This document shows positions 27,153 to 35,245 of a stretch of 64,000 nt of DNA, piece by piece. Source of the DNA: Caldilineaceae bacterium (lineage in GTDB: Bacteria; Chloroflexota; Anaerolineae; Caldilineales; Caldilineaceae); NCBI GenBank assembly GCA_020846635.1, contig JADLDO010000027.1, positions 62,001-126,000 on the forward strand, in the 5' to 3' direction. A model generated the notes under the pieces. That model was not told the origin of the DNA. It searched no databases and saw nothing but the letters and a program-made list of their open reading frames with translations. The translations under genes were made by a program, and so were the position numbers. Position 1 is the first letter of the stretch, and each line of letters begins with the position of its first letter.

Positions 27153-27235
27153 GCCCAGGCGTGCGACTGTTGCTGTAACGCCGCTCTGCCTCCCCCGTGG
27201 TAATCTCCACGTTCGCCAGTTGGCAAAGCGGTTCA
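27153..27235 (-). promoter_or_regulatory. ZTP/ZMP (pfl-type) riboswitch aptamer
   Basis: In the purH leader, CCGCTTTGCC pairs with GGCAGAGCGG (27222-27231 with 27181-27190, one wobble). Between them lie the conserved AACTGGCGAA, a CGTGG-AGATTA-CCACG hairpin and GGGGGAGGC. Downstream comes GCACGCCTGGGC (around 27153-27164), matching the conserved CCGCCTGGGC of the class. ZTP riboswitches turn on folate and purine genes when ZMP/ZTP accumulates under 10-formyl-THF shortage. Its position before purH is a known one for the class. Confidence 0.8.
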
Positions 27236-27249
27236 ATTCCTACGCCACC

Positions 27250-27278
27250 AGTATAGGCCGCGCGGCGGCGTGTGTCAA
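27250..27278 (-). promoter_or_regulatory. Promoter of purH
   Basis: Minus strand TTGACA (27273-27278), 17-bp spacer, TATACT (27250-27255). The transcription start near 27243 leaves room for the complete riboswitch. Confidence 0.85.
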
Positions 27279-27293
27279 GCCGGAAACAACGCG

Positions 27294-27337
27294 ACAGGGT
27301 CACAGCCCAAGCGATATCGCTTGGGCTGTGACCCTGT
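27294..27337. repeat. 44-bp perfect palindrome
   Basis: ACAGGGTCACAGCCCAAGCG-AT (27294-27315) and its exact reverse complement (27316-27337), with no spacer. It lies 16 bp upstream of the purH -35 box. There is no T-tract on either side. It may be an operator, a bidirectional terminator or a remnant of a mobile repeat. Confidence 0.85.
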
Positions 27338-27742
27338 TGTACCGGCCGTCGATATGTTATGAATTGTCTTGTGGAGCGAATTCACGAAACAACTGTAGAA
27401 AGCAAAACAGAAAACAGATGGCAAGAAAGAAGTCCATAGCACCCCGCCTAACTCCATCGTATGTAACACAAACGCATGTAACGCAATCCGGTTGCCCTTG
27501 CTACTATGAGGATGGTTCCATCGTTGCGCCCCTTCACAATATCAGAACAAATGTTCTTTGTCAATCCCCAATATGCCACTTGTCCACCAGTCGATGTGAC
27601 GGTTTCGGCGGGCTGGGTTAGAATGGGGTCTACACACTGTTTTCAACTTATCATACTCAACAAATCGCAGCGCTAGCACCCATTGTGCTGATCAGTTCCC
27701 CCATACACCCAATTAACCTCATCTTGTCTAGGAGAAAACTCC
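27338..27742. other. Intergenic region between purH and the sugar-acid cluster
   Basis: About 400 bp of lower GC content, without a credible gene. GAACAAATGTTC (27545-27556) fits the GAAC-N4-GTTC operator form used by Gram-positive-type LexA. It is the only such site noticed and may be chance. A good ribosome site (AGGAG) ends the region before the VOC gene. No strong promoter was found, so the start of the catabolic transcript is not located. Confidence 0.35.
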
Positions 27743-28126
27743 ATGAAACTGGAACATGTCGCCATCAACGTGCCGGATGCACAAGCCTTCGTCAAGTTCT
27801 TTGCCGATAACCTCGGCATGCGCGTCGTCATGAGCAACACAACCTCCCCCTTCATGCACTTTATCGCCGACGAAGCCGGCAGCATGTTGGAGATCTACAG
27901 CAATCCGGCAGCCCCCATGCCCGACTACACCGCAATCCACCCGCTCAACCTCCATCTGGCTTTTAGCTCCAGCGACATTGAGGCCGATCGAGCGCGCTTG
28001 CTGGCTGCCGGTGCAGAGGCATTCGGCGAGATCAACACGACGCCCGCGGGCGACAAGTTGGCCTTCTTCCGCGGCCCGCAATCGGTTCCTTTCCAGTTAG
28101 TCCAACGCCAAAAGCCCCTCATCTAG
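27743..28126 (+). CDS. VOC-superfamily (glyoxalase-like) protein
   Basis: 127 residues with the paired beta-alpha-beta-beta-beta modules of VOC proteins: MKLEHVAINVPDAQAFVKFF starts module one (His ligand candidate), MLEIYSNP carries the Glu candidate, LHLAFSSSDIEADRARLLAAG starts module two, and PFQLVQR ends the protein. VOC proteins include glyoxalase I, dioxygenases and epimerases; which one this is cannot be told. AGGAG lies 8 nt before the ATG. It is the first gene of the + strand cluster, 11 bp before the mannonate dehydratase. Confidence 0.8.
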   Translation: MKLEHVAINVPDAQAFVKFFADNLGMRVVMSNTTSPFMHFIADEAGSMLEIYSNPAAPMPDYTAIHPLNLHLAFSSSDIEADRARLLAAGAEAFGEINTTPAGDKLAFFRGPQSVPFQLVQRQKPLI

Positions 28127-28137
28127 CCGGTACAGCC

Positions 28138-29160
28138 ATGAAACTTGGTCTTGGCCTCTATGACGGCATGGTCACGGCGGACAACCTCCGTTTTGCCAAA
28201 CAGGTGAGCGCCACCCATATCGTCGCCCACCTGCCCACGGAAAAGACACTGCCCTCTACCAAAGAGGGCTACTGGTCCTATGACGAACTGAACGACTTTG
28301 CGAAGTTTGTCGCCCAGGAGGGTCTGGTCCTCGAAGCAATTGAAAATTTCCCACCGAGCCATTGGGATCAAATCCTGCTGGATGGCCCGCGCCGCGCCCA
28401 ACAGATGGAAAATCTTAAAAAGACGATCCGCAACATGGGCAAAGCGGGCATCCCCACAATGGGCTATTACTTCAGCCTGGCGGGGGTATGGGGGCGCGTC
28501 TGGGGGCCATTTGCCCGCGGCGGCGCGGAGGCTGTCGGCTATATCGCAGACCAAGCGCCGGAGCAGACACCCATTCCCAACGGTGAAATCTGGGGCATCC
28601 GCTTCGATGAAAATGCACCCCCTGGCAACATCGGTACGGTTACACGCGAGCAAATGTGGGATCGGCTGCAATACTTCCTCGAAGAACTTGTGCCGGTGGC
28701 AGAGGAGTCGGGCGTGCGCCTGGCAGCCCACCCCGATGATCCGCCGCTGCCCGAACTGCGCGGCACAGGACGGCTCATCACCCATCCCGACCATTACCAA
28801 CGGCTCCTTGACATCGTACCCAGCCCCCATAACGGTCTTGAGTTTTGCCAGGGAACCATCACCGAGATGCCGGGGTCGGATGTGCTGGGGGCCATCCGTA
28901 CCTATGCCAAGCACATCTGTTATGTCCACTTCCGCAATGTGCAGGGCAAAGCGCCCAACTATCGCGAGGTCTTTCTCGATGAAGGGGACGCAGATATGCT
29001 GGACGCGCTGCGCGCCTACCGCGACAGCGGCTTTGAAGGGCTGATGATCCCCGATCACACGCCCCATACCACCTGCGCCGCCCCCTGGCACGCGGGCATG
29101 GCCTATGCGCTGGGCTATATCCGCTCCGCCATGAATATGTTGGCAAAGGAACAGGGTTAA
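28138..29160 (+). CDS. UxuA-family mannonate dehydratase
   Basis: 340 residues of the UxuA TIM-barrel family. The signature AAHPDDPPLPELRGTGRLI is followed by HNGLEFCQGTITEM and a YVHFRNVQG strand, and the C-terminal DHTPH holds a metal-binding His. UxuA removes water from D-mannonate to give 2-keto-3-deoxygluconate, using Mn or Fe. Some relatives act on other hexonates, so the exact acid is not certain. Its neighbours (uronate-dehydrogenase-like SDR, DapA-like aldolase, ManD-type enolase) support hexuronate/hexonate breakdown. It is followed by an intercistronic hairpin. Confidence 0.85.
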   Translation: MKLGLGLYDGMVTADNLRFAKQVSATHIVAHLPTEKTLPSTKEGYWSYDELNDFAKFVAQEGLVLEAIENFPPSHWDQILLDGPRRAQQMENLKKTIRNMGKAGIPTMGYYFSLAGVWGRVWGPFARGGAEAVGYIADQAPEQTPIPNGEIWGIRFDENAPPGNIGTVTREQMWDRLQYFLEELVPVAEESGVRLAAHPDDPPLPELRGTGRLITHPDHYQRLLDIVPSPHNGLEFCQGTITEMPGSDVLGAIRTYAKHICYVHFRNVQGKAPNYREVFLDEGDADMLDALRAYRDSGFEGLMIPDHTPHTTCAAPWHAGMAYALGYIRSAMNMLAKEQG

Positions 29161-29173
29161 CGCTATGAACAGA

Positions 29174-29236
29174 CCCCTCATGAACGCACAAAGATCAGCC
29201 TGTCGGGCGGAGGCTTGTGCGGCTTTGAGGGGTTTT
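29174..29236 (+). terminator. Intercistronic terminator-like hairpin
   Basis: CCCCTCA plus GCACAAAG pair with CTTGTGC plus TGAGGGG, interrupted by small internal loops, and are followed by TTTTC. It would reduce read-through between the mannonate dehydratase and the aldo/keto reductase genes. Confidence 0.6.
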
Positions 29237-29257
29237 CATCTATGAGAAGGGATACAC

Positions 29258-30199
29258 ATGGAACAAGTGACATTAGGCCGGACAGGGCTGCGCGTGGGTG
29301 TCATGGGCTTAGGTGCGGGTGGTCATAGCCGCTTGGGCCAAAGCCAGGGCAAAAGCGAAGCCAACTCCATCGCTGTCGTGCGCCGCGCCCTAGAGTTAGG
29401 CGCGAATCTAATTGACACAGCCGAGGCTTATCGTACCGAGCCGATTGTAGGTAAGGCGTTACAAGAAGTCCCGCGCGATTCCTATGTGCTTTCCACCAAG
29501 AAAGGCCCCCGCGCCAACGATAAGCCGATCAGCGCCGCGGATTTTCGAGCCGGGGTGGATCAGAGCCTCCAGCGCTTGGGTCTAGAGTACATTGACATCT
29601 TCCATGTTCACGGCGTCAAACAGCACGAATATGCCCACGTACGCGAAGAACTTGTCCCCGTCCTGTTGCACCTGCGCGACCAGGGCAAAATCCGCTGGCT
29701 GGGCATCACCGAGAGCTTTTCGCAAGAAACCACACATGAAATGCTCGTCACTGCGCTCCAGGACAAAGTGTGGGATGTGATGATGGTTGGCTTTAACCTG
29801 CTCAATCAGTCGGCGCGCGACACCGTATTTCCCATCACCCAGGCAGAGAACATTGGCACTTTGTGCATGTTTGCCGTACGCAGCGCGCTGAGCGACCCGG
29901 CTGCGCTGAAGGAATTGACCGACAAGTTAGCAGCCGATGGCGAGATCGATTTAACCGGCTACAACAAAGATGCGCCCCTGGATTTCCTGACCGCTCCCGG
30001 CGTTGCCGCGTCCGTGACCGAAGCCGCCTATCGCTACTGCCGCCATGAGCCGGGCATCGACGTGGTGCTCTCCGGCACAGGCAGCGTCGACCATTTGGAA
30101 GACAACGCGCGTTCTCTGCAACTGCCGCCTCTGCCGCAGGAGGCGCTCGACCGTATCAACAAACTTTTTGCCGGTGTTGATTCTGTTTCCGGAAACTAG
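29258..30199 (+). CDS. Aldo/keto reductase
   Basis: 313 residues, AKR barrel. The catalytic tetrad is visible as DTAEAY (Asp, Tyr), STKKG (Lys) and FHVHGVK (His). The start VTLGRTGLRVGVMGLGAGGH and a C-terminal VLSGTGSVDHLEDN are typical. It reduces or oxidises sugars or keto acids with NADP(H). The cofactor-binding C-terminal region is shorter than in well-studied members. Its position in the sugar-acid cluster suggests an aldose or keto-sugar substrate. Confidence 0.87.
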   Translation: MEQVTLGRTGLRVGVMGLGAGGHSRLGQSQGKSEANSIAVVRRALELGANLIDTAEAYRTEPIVGKALQEVPRDSYVLSTKKGPRANDKPISAADFRAGVDQSLQRLGLEYIDIFHVHGVKQHEYAHVREELVPVLLHLRDQGKIRWLGITESFSQETTHEMLVTALQDKVWDVMMVGFNLLNQSARDTVFPITQAENIGTLCMFAVRSALSDPAALKELTDKLAADGEIDLTGYNKDAPLDFLTAPGVAASVTEAAYRYCRHEPGIDVVLSGTGSVDHLEDNARSLQLPPLPQEALDRINKLFAGVDSVSGN

Positions 30200-30223
30200 A
30201 GACCTAGTAGGAGTTCACTTGCT

Positions 30224-31162
30224 ATGCCAAAATCAAAAGTCCTCGTCACCGGCGCATCCGGCTATGTCGCCTCGTTGATGCTGCCCGAACTGCGCGAGCG
30301 TTACGACCTGACCCTGCTCGACGTACGCACCACAGACCGCAACGGGCAGGAGGTTCCGGGCGTCCAGATTGCCAACCTCATCGACCAGAACCGTGACGGC
30401 TATCGCCATTTCTTCCAGGGGATCGACGCGGTCATCCACCTGGGTTTTACGCGCGCCGAAGACCCGAAGAACCCAGACCAGCAGTTCGCCGCCGAATTTG
30501 CCAATGTGCAGATGGCCTACAATGTCTATCAAGTCTCTTGGGAGGAACGGGTGCGCCGCGTCGTCACCGCCAGTTCCAACCATGCCGCCGACTACTATGA
30601 GCCGTTGATCCTTGCCCACAAGCAGGATGTGGTTGATCCCAATGTGGGTCGTCCCCTCTCCGACAACTACTATGGATGGGCGAAGGAAGTCTACGAGCAT
30701 CTTGGTTTTGTCTTTGCCGTGGGCAAAGTGCATGGCGAAGAGGTGCAGGGCATCCAAGCCAACATCAGTGCAACTGGCGGCGCGGCTGTCCAGGATCGTG
30801 GGCGCGGGCGACAACTGGAGAATGTCCAGATTCGTATCGGCGGCCCGCGCGAAACCGATGTCAGCAATTGCAAGTTGGGCGACCTGACCTGTATGCGCCG
30901 CGCATTGGGGGCCTATATCAGCGCGCGCGACCTCACGCAGTTGGTGGTCAAGAGCATCGAAACCGCCGACATTCGTGACGAGAACGGTGTTCCCTTCCAA
31001 GTTTTCTACGGCGTCAGCGGCAATTCTCATGCCTTCTGGAGCATTGTCAACGCCCGCAAGGTGATTGGCTATGAGCCGCAGGACAACAGCGAGATCCGCT
31101 TCCACAAAGAGGTAGCCGCCCACATTCAAGCCGCACAAGCGCAAAGTGCCGCTAGAAAGTAA
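30224..31162 (+). CDS. NAD-dependent epimerase/dehydratase, uronate-dehydrogenase-like
   Basis: 312 residues, extended SDR. VLVTGASGYVASLML is the nucleotide motif, Asp in LLDVRTT suggests NAD, VIHLGF follows, the catalytic Ser lies in VVTASSNHAADYYE, and NYYGWAKEVYEHLG gives the YxxxK. The SSNHA...YYGWAK combination is like uronate dehydrogenases (Udh), which oxidise glucuronate or galacturonate to aldaric lactones. A sugar nucleotide epimerase role is less likely because the C-terminal part is short. It ends 6 bp before the esterase gene. Confidence 0.8.
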   Translation: MPKSKVLVTGASGYVASLMLPELRERYDLTLLDVRTTDRNGQEVPGVQIANLIDQNRDGYRHFFQGIDAVIHLGFTRAEDPKNPDQQFAAEFANVQMAYNVYQVSWEERVRRVVTASSNHAADYYEPLILAHKQDVVDPNVGRPLSDNYYGWAKEVYEHLGFVFAVGKVHGEEVQGIQANISATGGAAVQDRGRGRQLENVQIRIGGPRETDVSNCKLGDLTCMRRALGAYISARDLTQLVVKSIETADIRDENGVPFQVFYGVSGNSHAFWSIVNARKVIGYEPQDNSEIRFHKEVAAHIQAAQAQSAARK

Positions 31163-31168
31163 CCGACC

Positions 31169-32344
31169 GTGACCACCTCAACGGAGAGTCAAGTCACTCA
31201 CCCTTTAAGTACCATCGGCCTCTATGGCCCCTGGGCTGCAAGTCTCGTTGGCGACGCACCGGCGAAGCTCTCCTTTCGCAGCGCCGAGTTCAGCGACGTT
31301 GACCAATGGCGCGACCAGGCACGCACTCGCCTTCTCGAGCGGCTAGCGCAACCGGACACCGGCGGCGTGCCCGAGGTGAAGGTGCATTGTTCCTATATTT
31401 ATGACGGGCTGCACATTGAAGAGCTTTCGTGGCAGTTGCCCTATGGCGCGCCGACAAAAGCCTACTTCCTCAAGCCAGCCGGGGCAACCGGCCCTCTACC
31501 GGGTGTTGTCGCGCTGCATTGCCACAGCGGCAACAAGTACTTTGGCGCGCCCAAGGTGGTGCGTACGAATGAGCAGTTGCATCCGCTAATGGTCGAACTT
31601 CAAGGCCGCAACTATCAAGGGCGGTCGTGGGCCAACGAGCTGGCAAAGCGCGGCTATGCCGTACTTGCTCACGATGCCTTTGCCTTTGGCAGTCGCCGCG
31701 TTCGTCCCGAAGGGGTCATCGATCCCGTTCGCGGCGATATGAGCGACCCCAATCCCCAAGACTCCGAAGCCATCAGAGCCTACAATCAATGGGCGGGCAA
31801 CCATGAGCATGTCCTCGCCAAGTCGCTCTTTTCAGCAGGCACGACCTGGCCCGGTGTCTTTAGCGCCGAAGACCAGCGCGCGCTGGACGTACTCTGCGCC
31901 CGTCCTGATGTAGACGCTTCACGCGTCGGCTGTGCAGGCCTCTCCGGTGGCGGCTTGCGTACGGTCATGCTTGCCGGTCTTGACCCGCGCATCCAATGTG
32001 CTGTCTGTGTAGGCATGATGACTACCTGGCGTGACTATCTGCTGAACAAATGCCAGACGCACACATGGATGTGCTATGTCCCGCTGCTGCCTGCAGAACT
32101 CGACTATCCCGAAATTCTGGCCTTGCGCGCGCCCTTGCCCACCCTTGTCCTCAACAGTACTGAAGACCCGCTCTTTACCTTGCCGGAGATGGAGCGTGCG
32201 GATGCGATGATGCGTACAGTCTATGACAAGGCCGGTGCTGCCGATCATTATGCATGCAGCTTCTACCCTGGCGGGCATAAGTTTGATGTTCCGATGCAGG
32301 CAGAAGCCTTCGACTGGTTTGACCGCTGGCTCCAACCAGCCTAG
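31169..32344 (+). CDS. Alpha/beta-hydrolase, acetyl-ester hydrolase type
   Basis: 391 residues. The nucleophile elbow is GCAGLSGGGLRTVML (GxSxG), the acid is probably in LVLNSTEDPLF and the His in YPGGHKFDVP. A long N-terminal domain with YIYDGLHIEELSWQLPYG precedes the fold, and the oxyanion segment is VVALHCHSGNKYFG. This matches the AXE/ABhydrolase_7 group that removes acetyl or other acyl groups from sugars. No signal peptide, so it acts on imported substrates. The start codon is GTG with a weak ribosome site 6 bp after the upstream stop. Confidence 0.78.
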   Translation: MTTSTESQVTHPLSTIGLYGPWAASLVGDAPAKLSFRSAEFSDVDQWRDQARTRLLERLAQPDTGGVPEVKVHCSYIYDGLHIEELSWQLPYGAPTKAYFLKPAGATGPLPGVVALHCHSGNKYFGAPKVVRTNEQLHPLMVELQGRNYQGRSWANELAKRGYAVLAHDAFAFGSRRVRPEGVIDPVRGDMSDPNPQDSEAIRAYNQWAGNHEHVLAKSLFSAGTTWPGVFSAEDQRALDVLCARPDVDASRVGCAGLSGGGLRTVMLAGLDPRIQCAVCVGMMTTWRDYLLNKCQTHTWMCYVPLLPAELDYPEILALRAPLPTLVLNSTEDPLFTLPEMERADAMMRTVYDKAGAADHYACSFYPGGHKFDVPMQAEAFDWFDRWLQPA

Positions 32345-32428
32345 CTTAGCCACAAAGCGCGCATGAATGGCCGGCTCGCCAATCCAAACAGGCCCAAAGG
32401 AACCACCCAAAGAAAGAGCGGAGGAAGC

Positions 32429-33328
32429 ATGTCACAGCCCTGGAAAGGCATCTTCGTCATCGTCGTCACCCCTTTCACTGACTCCTATGAGTTGGACGAG
32501 GAGAGCTTGCGTAAAGAGATCCGCTTCTGCATCGAAGCAGGCGCACACGGTCTGGTCGGCCCTGCCAACGCCAGCGAATTCGCCACGATGTCCGATGATG
32601 AGCGCAAACGCTGGATTGAAATTGTGGTACAGGAGACCGCGGGCCAGATTCCTGTCGTTGCTGCCACCACCCACGGTCATCTCGTCCCCGCGGTGGCGTT
32701 GAGCAAATTTGCCCAGGAGGCTGGAGCCGATGGCGTCATGGCGATGCCGCCGCACATCCTACACCCGGACGCCGCGGGCTGTTATGAGTATTTCAAAGCC
32801 ATCAACGATGCGCTTTCCATTCCCATCTGTATCCAAAACTACGCCGGGCCGGCGGGTACGCCCATGAGCAACAGCCTGGTGGCGCGTATGTGCCAGGAAT
32901 TAGAGCAGGTTTCCTATATCAAAGAAGAAACACTGCCCGAACCACGCCAGATCAGCCTCACCCTCCAAGCCGCGGGCGATGGCTGCAAAGGGGTCTTTGG
33001 CGGGCAAGGGGGCATCTACCTGATTGACGAATGGCGGCGCGGGGCCTGTGGCAACATGCCTGCCAGCCAGGCTACTGATGTCCAGGTCGCCATCTGGGAC
33101 TTACTGGAAAAAGGCGATGAAGCAGGCGCACGCAAGATTTTCAACCAAATCCTGCCGCTGATCAGCTTTGAGCGCATGCATGGTGTCGCCACCTATAAAG
33201 AGATTCTCTATCGCCGCGGCATTTTCAAAACGCGTGTCGCGCGCGCCCCTGGCAAGGCATTAGACGACATGGATCGCGTCGAATTGGATGCGATCATGGC
33301 TGATGTCGAGCCACTCTTTTCGCTATAA
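32429..33328 (+). CDS. DapA-family lyase/dehydratase
   Basis: 299 residues, TIM barrel. It starts IFVIVVTPFTDSYELDEESL and has GLVGPANASEF in place of the usual GTTGE loop. The Tyr is in ICIQNYAGPAGTP and the Schiff-base Lys in YIKEETLPEP. Relatives include KDG aldolase, KDG dehydratase and dihydrodipicolinate synthase; in this cluster an aldolase or dehydratase for a 2-keto-3-deoxy sugar acid is most likely. GGAGGA lies 6 nt before the ATG at 32429; an upstream ATG in the same frame has no conserved sequence. Confidence 0.85.
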   Translation: MSQPWKGIFVIVVTPFTDSYELDEESLRKEIRFCIEAGAHGLVGPANASEFATMSDDERKRWIEIVVQETAGQIPVVAATTHGHLVPAVALSKFAQEAGADGVMAMPPHILHPDAAGCYEYFKAINDALSIPICIQNYAGPAGTPMSNSLVARMCQELEQVSYIKEETLPEPRQISLTLQAAGDGCKGVFGGQGGIYLIDEWRRGACGNMPASQATDVQVAIWDLLEKGDEAGARKIFNQILPLISFERMHGVATYKEILYRRGIFKTRVARAPGKALDDMDRVELDAIMADVEPLFSL

Positions 33329-33358
33329 ATTTTTCAGCCAGCTACTTTGGAGCAAACG

Positions 33359-35191
33359 ATGAATCTGCTCAATCTACAGGCCGACGCCCGCAACCCGATC
33401 CCCGATTGGGCCATGCGCCAGCGCCATCTCATCCAGGTCATGAACGAAAGCGCGCCCGTCTATCAAGAGCGCTACACACGCCAGGATGGCTCATTCGTCT
33501 GGCGCGATGAATGGCCCGGTATGGATGGCTCGGACGACGGCTATGAGAGCTATCACAATTGGCCTCTCTTTTACGCACTTGGGGGCGACGCCGAGCTACA
33601 CCGCCGCAGCCGCCACCTCTGGGAGGCTGTTACCAAGCAGTTCACAGCGTATGGGCAAATCCATCGCGAGTGGGACGCCTACTACGATTGGATGCATCAC
33701 GGCGAATCCTCGATCTATTTCTACTATTTCGGCCTAGCCGATCCAAACTGGGAACCAGACCGCGCCCGCGCTCTGCGCTTTGCAGGCTTCTACACAGGCG
33801 ACGACCCGACCGCGGCCAACTGGGACGCCGAAAAGCGCATGATCCGCTCGCCGATCAACGGCAGCAAAGGGCCGCAGTTTGAAAACTCCTGGGATGACTG
33901 GTCTACCCATCGCTGGGTGCTGGCGGAATACCCTGTACCCTTCGATGACCTGCCCGTACCGACCGAACAGAAAAACTTCTATGGCGAGATGGTGCAGAAG
34001 GCAGACTGGAATGATGACGCTGTCTACGGCGTCATCCTGGAAGCGCTCAACAAGCGTCAAATGCAGTGTGATGTGCCGCTCAACCTGACCAGCACCAGCC
34101 TCATCACCAACGCCTTCCTCTATACGGGTGACGACCGCTATCGCAGTTGGGTGGTCGATTACCTGGAAGCATGGGGCGACCGCATCAAGGCCAACGATGG
34201 CATCTGCCCCGACAATGTCGGCCCCAATGGCATTATTGGCGAAACGATGGATGGCAAGTGGTGGGGCGGTTATTATGGCTGGCGCTGGCCCCACGGCTTT
34301 ATGACCATCATCGAGCCGCTGACCATTGCCGCCATGAACGCCGTCTTGCTCACAGGCGACATGAGTTACCTGGACATTCCGCGCAGCCAGCTCGACCGGC
34401 TGCTGGAATTGGGCCGAGAGGAAAATGGTGAATGGCGCGTCCCCTATCGCCGCACTGACGACGGCTGGACAGCCTATCGCCCCATGAGCCCGCACCATGC
34501 CGCGCAAATCTGGTATATGTCCCAAGACGCCAACGACCGCAAGCGTATCGACAACATCCCCGAAACCCGCACCTCCTGGCTCAACGTGAAACCGGGGCGC
34601 GGTAAGGGCGATGATCAGCATTTTGGCCCCTGGTACTGCTACCTAGACGGACGCCATCCCGACTACCCGCGCCTGATCCTCGAATCCCAATATGAGGAAG
34701 TGCTGCGGCGCATGGACAATATCCGCAATGACCACGGCGACCCGGAAACGTGGGATGTCCACCACTGGCAGAATGTCAACCCTGTTCACACTGAGGCCCT
34801 TTTGCAGCTCACCTGTGGCGGCCCGCAGATCGTCTATCATGGCGGGTTGCTGCATGTGCGCCTGCGCTATTTCGATGCCGAGGCACGCCGCCCCGGTCTG
34901 CCCCAGGATGTATCGGCGTTGGTCTCCAACCTGGATGCCGATAGCGCCACGGTCGAACTGGTCAACACCAGCCCGCTGCACACGCGTACCGTGGTGGTGC
35001 AGGCCGGTGCTTTCGGTGAACATGAATTCACCACCATCAACACCCTTGACAACAATGAAGGCGCAACACCCGTAACGCAGGAAATCAACGGCAAACATTT
35101 CCAAATAACCTTGCCCGCGGGTCGCAGCCTCAAGCTCAAACTTGATATGCGTCGCTATTGCCATACCCCCAGCTACCAACAACCGGTGTAG
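33359..35191 (+). CDS. Large cytosolic protein of unknown family, likely sugar-active
   Basis: 610 residues. The first 480 are rich in Trp, Tyr, Asp and His and look helical, as in (alpha/alpha)6 toroids of glycoside hydrolases and polysaccharide lyases. Examples are DGYESYHNWPLFYALGG, EWDAYYDWMHHGESSIYFYY and WKWWGGYYGWRWPHG-like stretches. A beta-rich end (LRYFDAEARRPGLPQD, VELVNTSPLHTRTVVVQAGA) resembles a C-terminal sandwich domain. No signal peptide. I do not recognise the family. Position within a sugar-acid operon suggests a glycosidase or lyase for imported oligo-uronides. ATG 33359 was chosen because GGAG lies 6 nt before it. Confidence 0.7.
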   Translation: MNLLNLQADARNPIPDWAMRQRHLIQVMNESAPVYQERYTRQDGSFVWRDEWPGMDGSDDGYESYHNWPLFYALGGDAELHRRSRHLWEAVTKQFTAYGQIHREWDAYYDWMHHGESSIYFYYFGLADPNWEPDRARALRFAGFYTGDDPTAANWDAEKRMIRSPINGSKGPQFENSWDDWSTHRWVLAEYPVPFDDLPVPTEQKNFYGEMVQKADWNDDAVYGVILEALNKRQMQCDVPLNLTSTSLITNAFLYTGDDRYRSWVVDYLEAWGDRIKANDGICPDNVGPNGIIGETMDGKWWGGYYGWRWPHGFMTIIEPLTIAAMNAVLLTGDMSYLDIPRSQLDRLLELGREENGEWRVPYRRTDDGWTAYRPMSPHHAAQIWYMSQDANDRKRIDNIPETRTSWLNVKPGRGKGDDQHFGPWYCYLDGRHPDYPRLILESQYEEVLRRMDNIRNDHGDPETWDVHHWQNVNPVHTEALLQLTCGGPQIVYHGGLLHVRLRYFDAEARRPGLPQDVSALVSNLDADSATVELVNTSPLHTRTVVVQAGAFGEHEFTTINTLDNNEGATPVTQEINGKHFQITLPAGRSLKLKLDMRRYCHTPSYQQPV

Positions 35192-35245
35192 AATCGTTTG
35201 TAATAGATTTTGTTCATTTTGCATAGAAGGTAATCACCAACCGCC

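Noticed and set aside
27217..27250. tRNA-like 3' end on the plus strand (GGTTCAATTCC ... GCCACCA)
   Set aside because: No matching acceptor or T-stem; the sequence is the complement of the first helix of the purH riboswitch.
27545..27556. LexA-type operator (GAAC-N4-GTTC)
   Set aside because: A single match in AT-rich sequence, nearly 190 bp from a catabolic gene with no link to DNA repair; not enough to claim an SOS site.
28123..29181. Long antisense frame opposite the mannonate dehydratase, and similar ones opposite the NACHT, Udh-like and NAD-kinase genes
   Set aside because: They mirror strongly supported genes and show no recognisable domains or ribosome sites.
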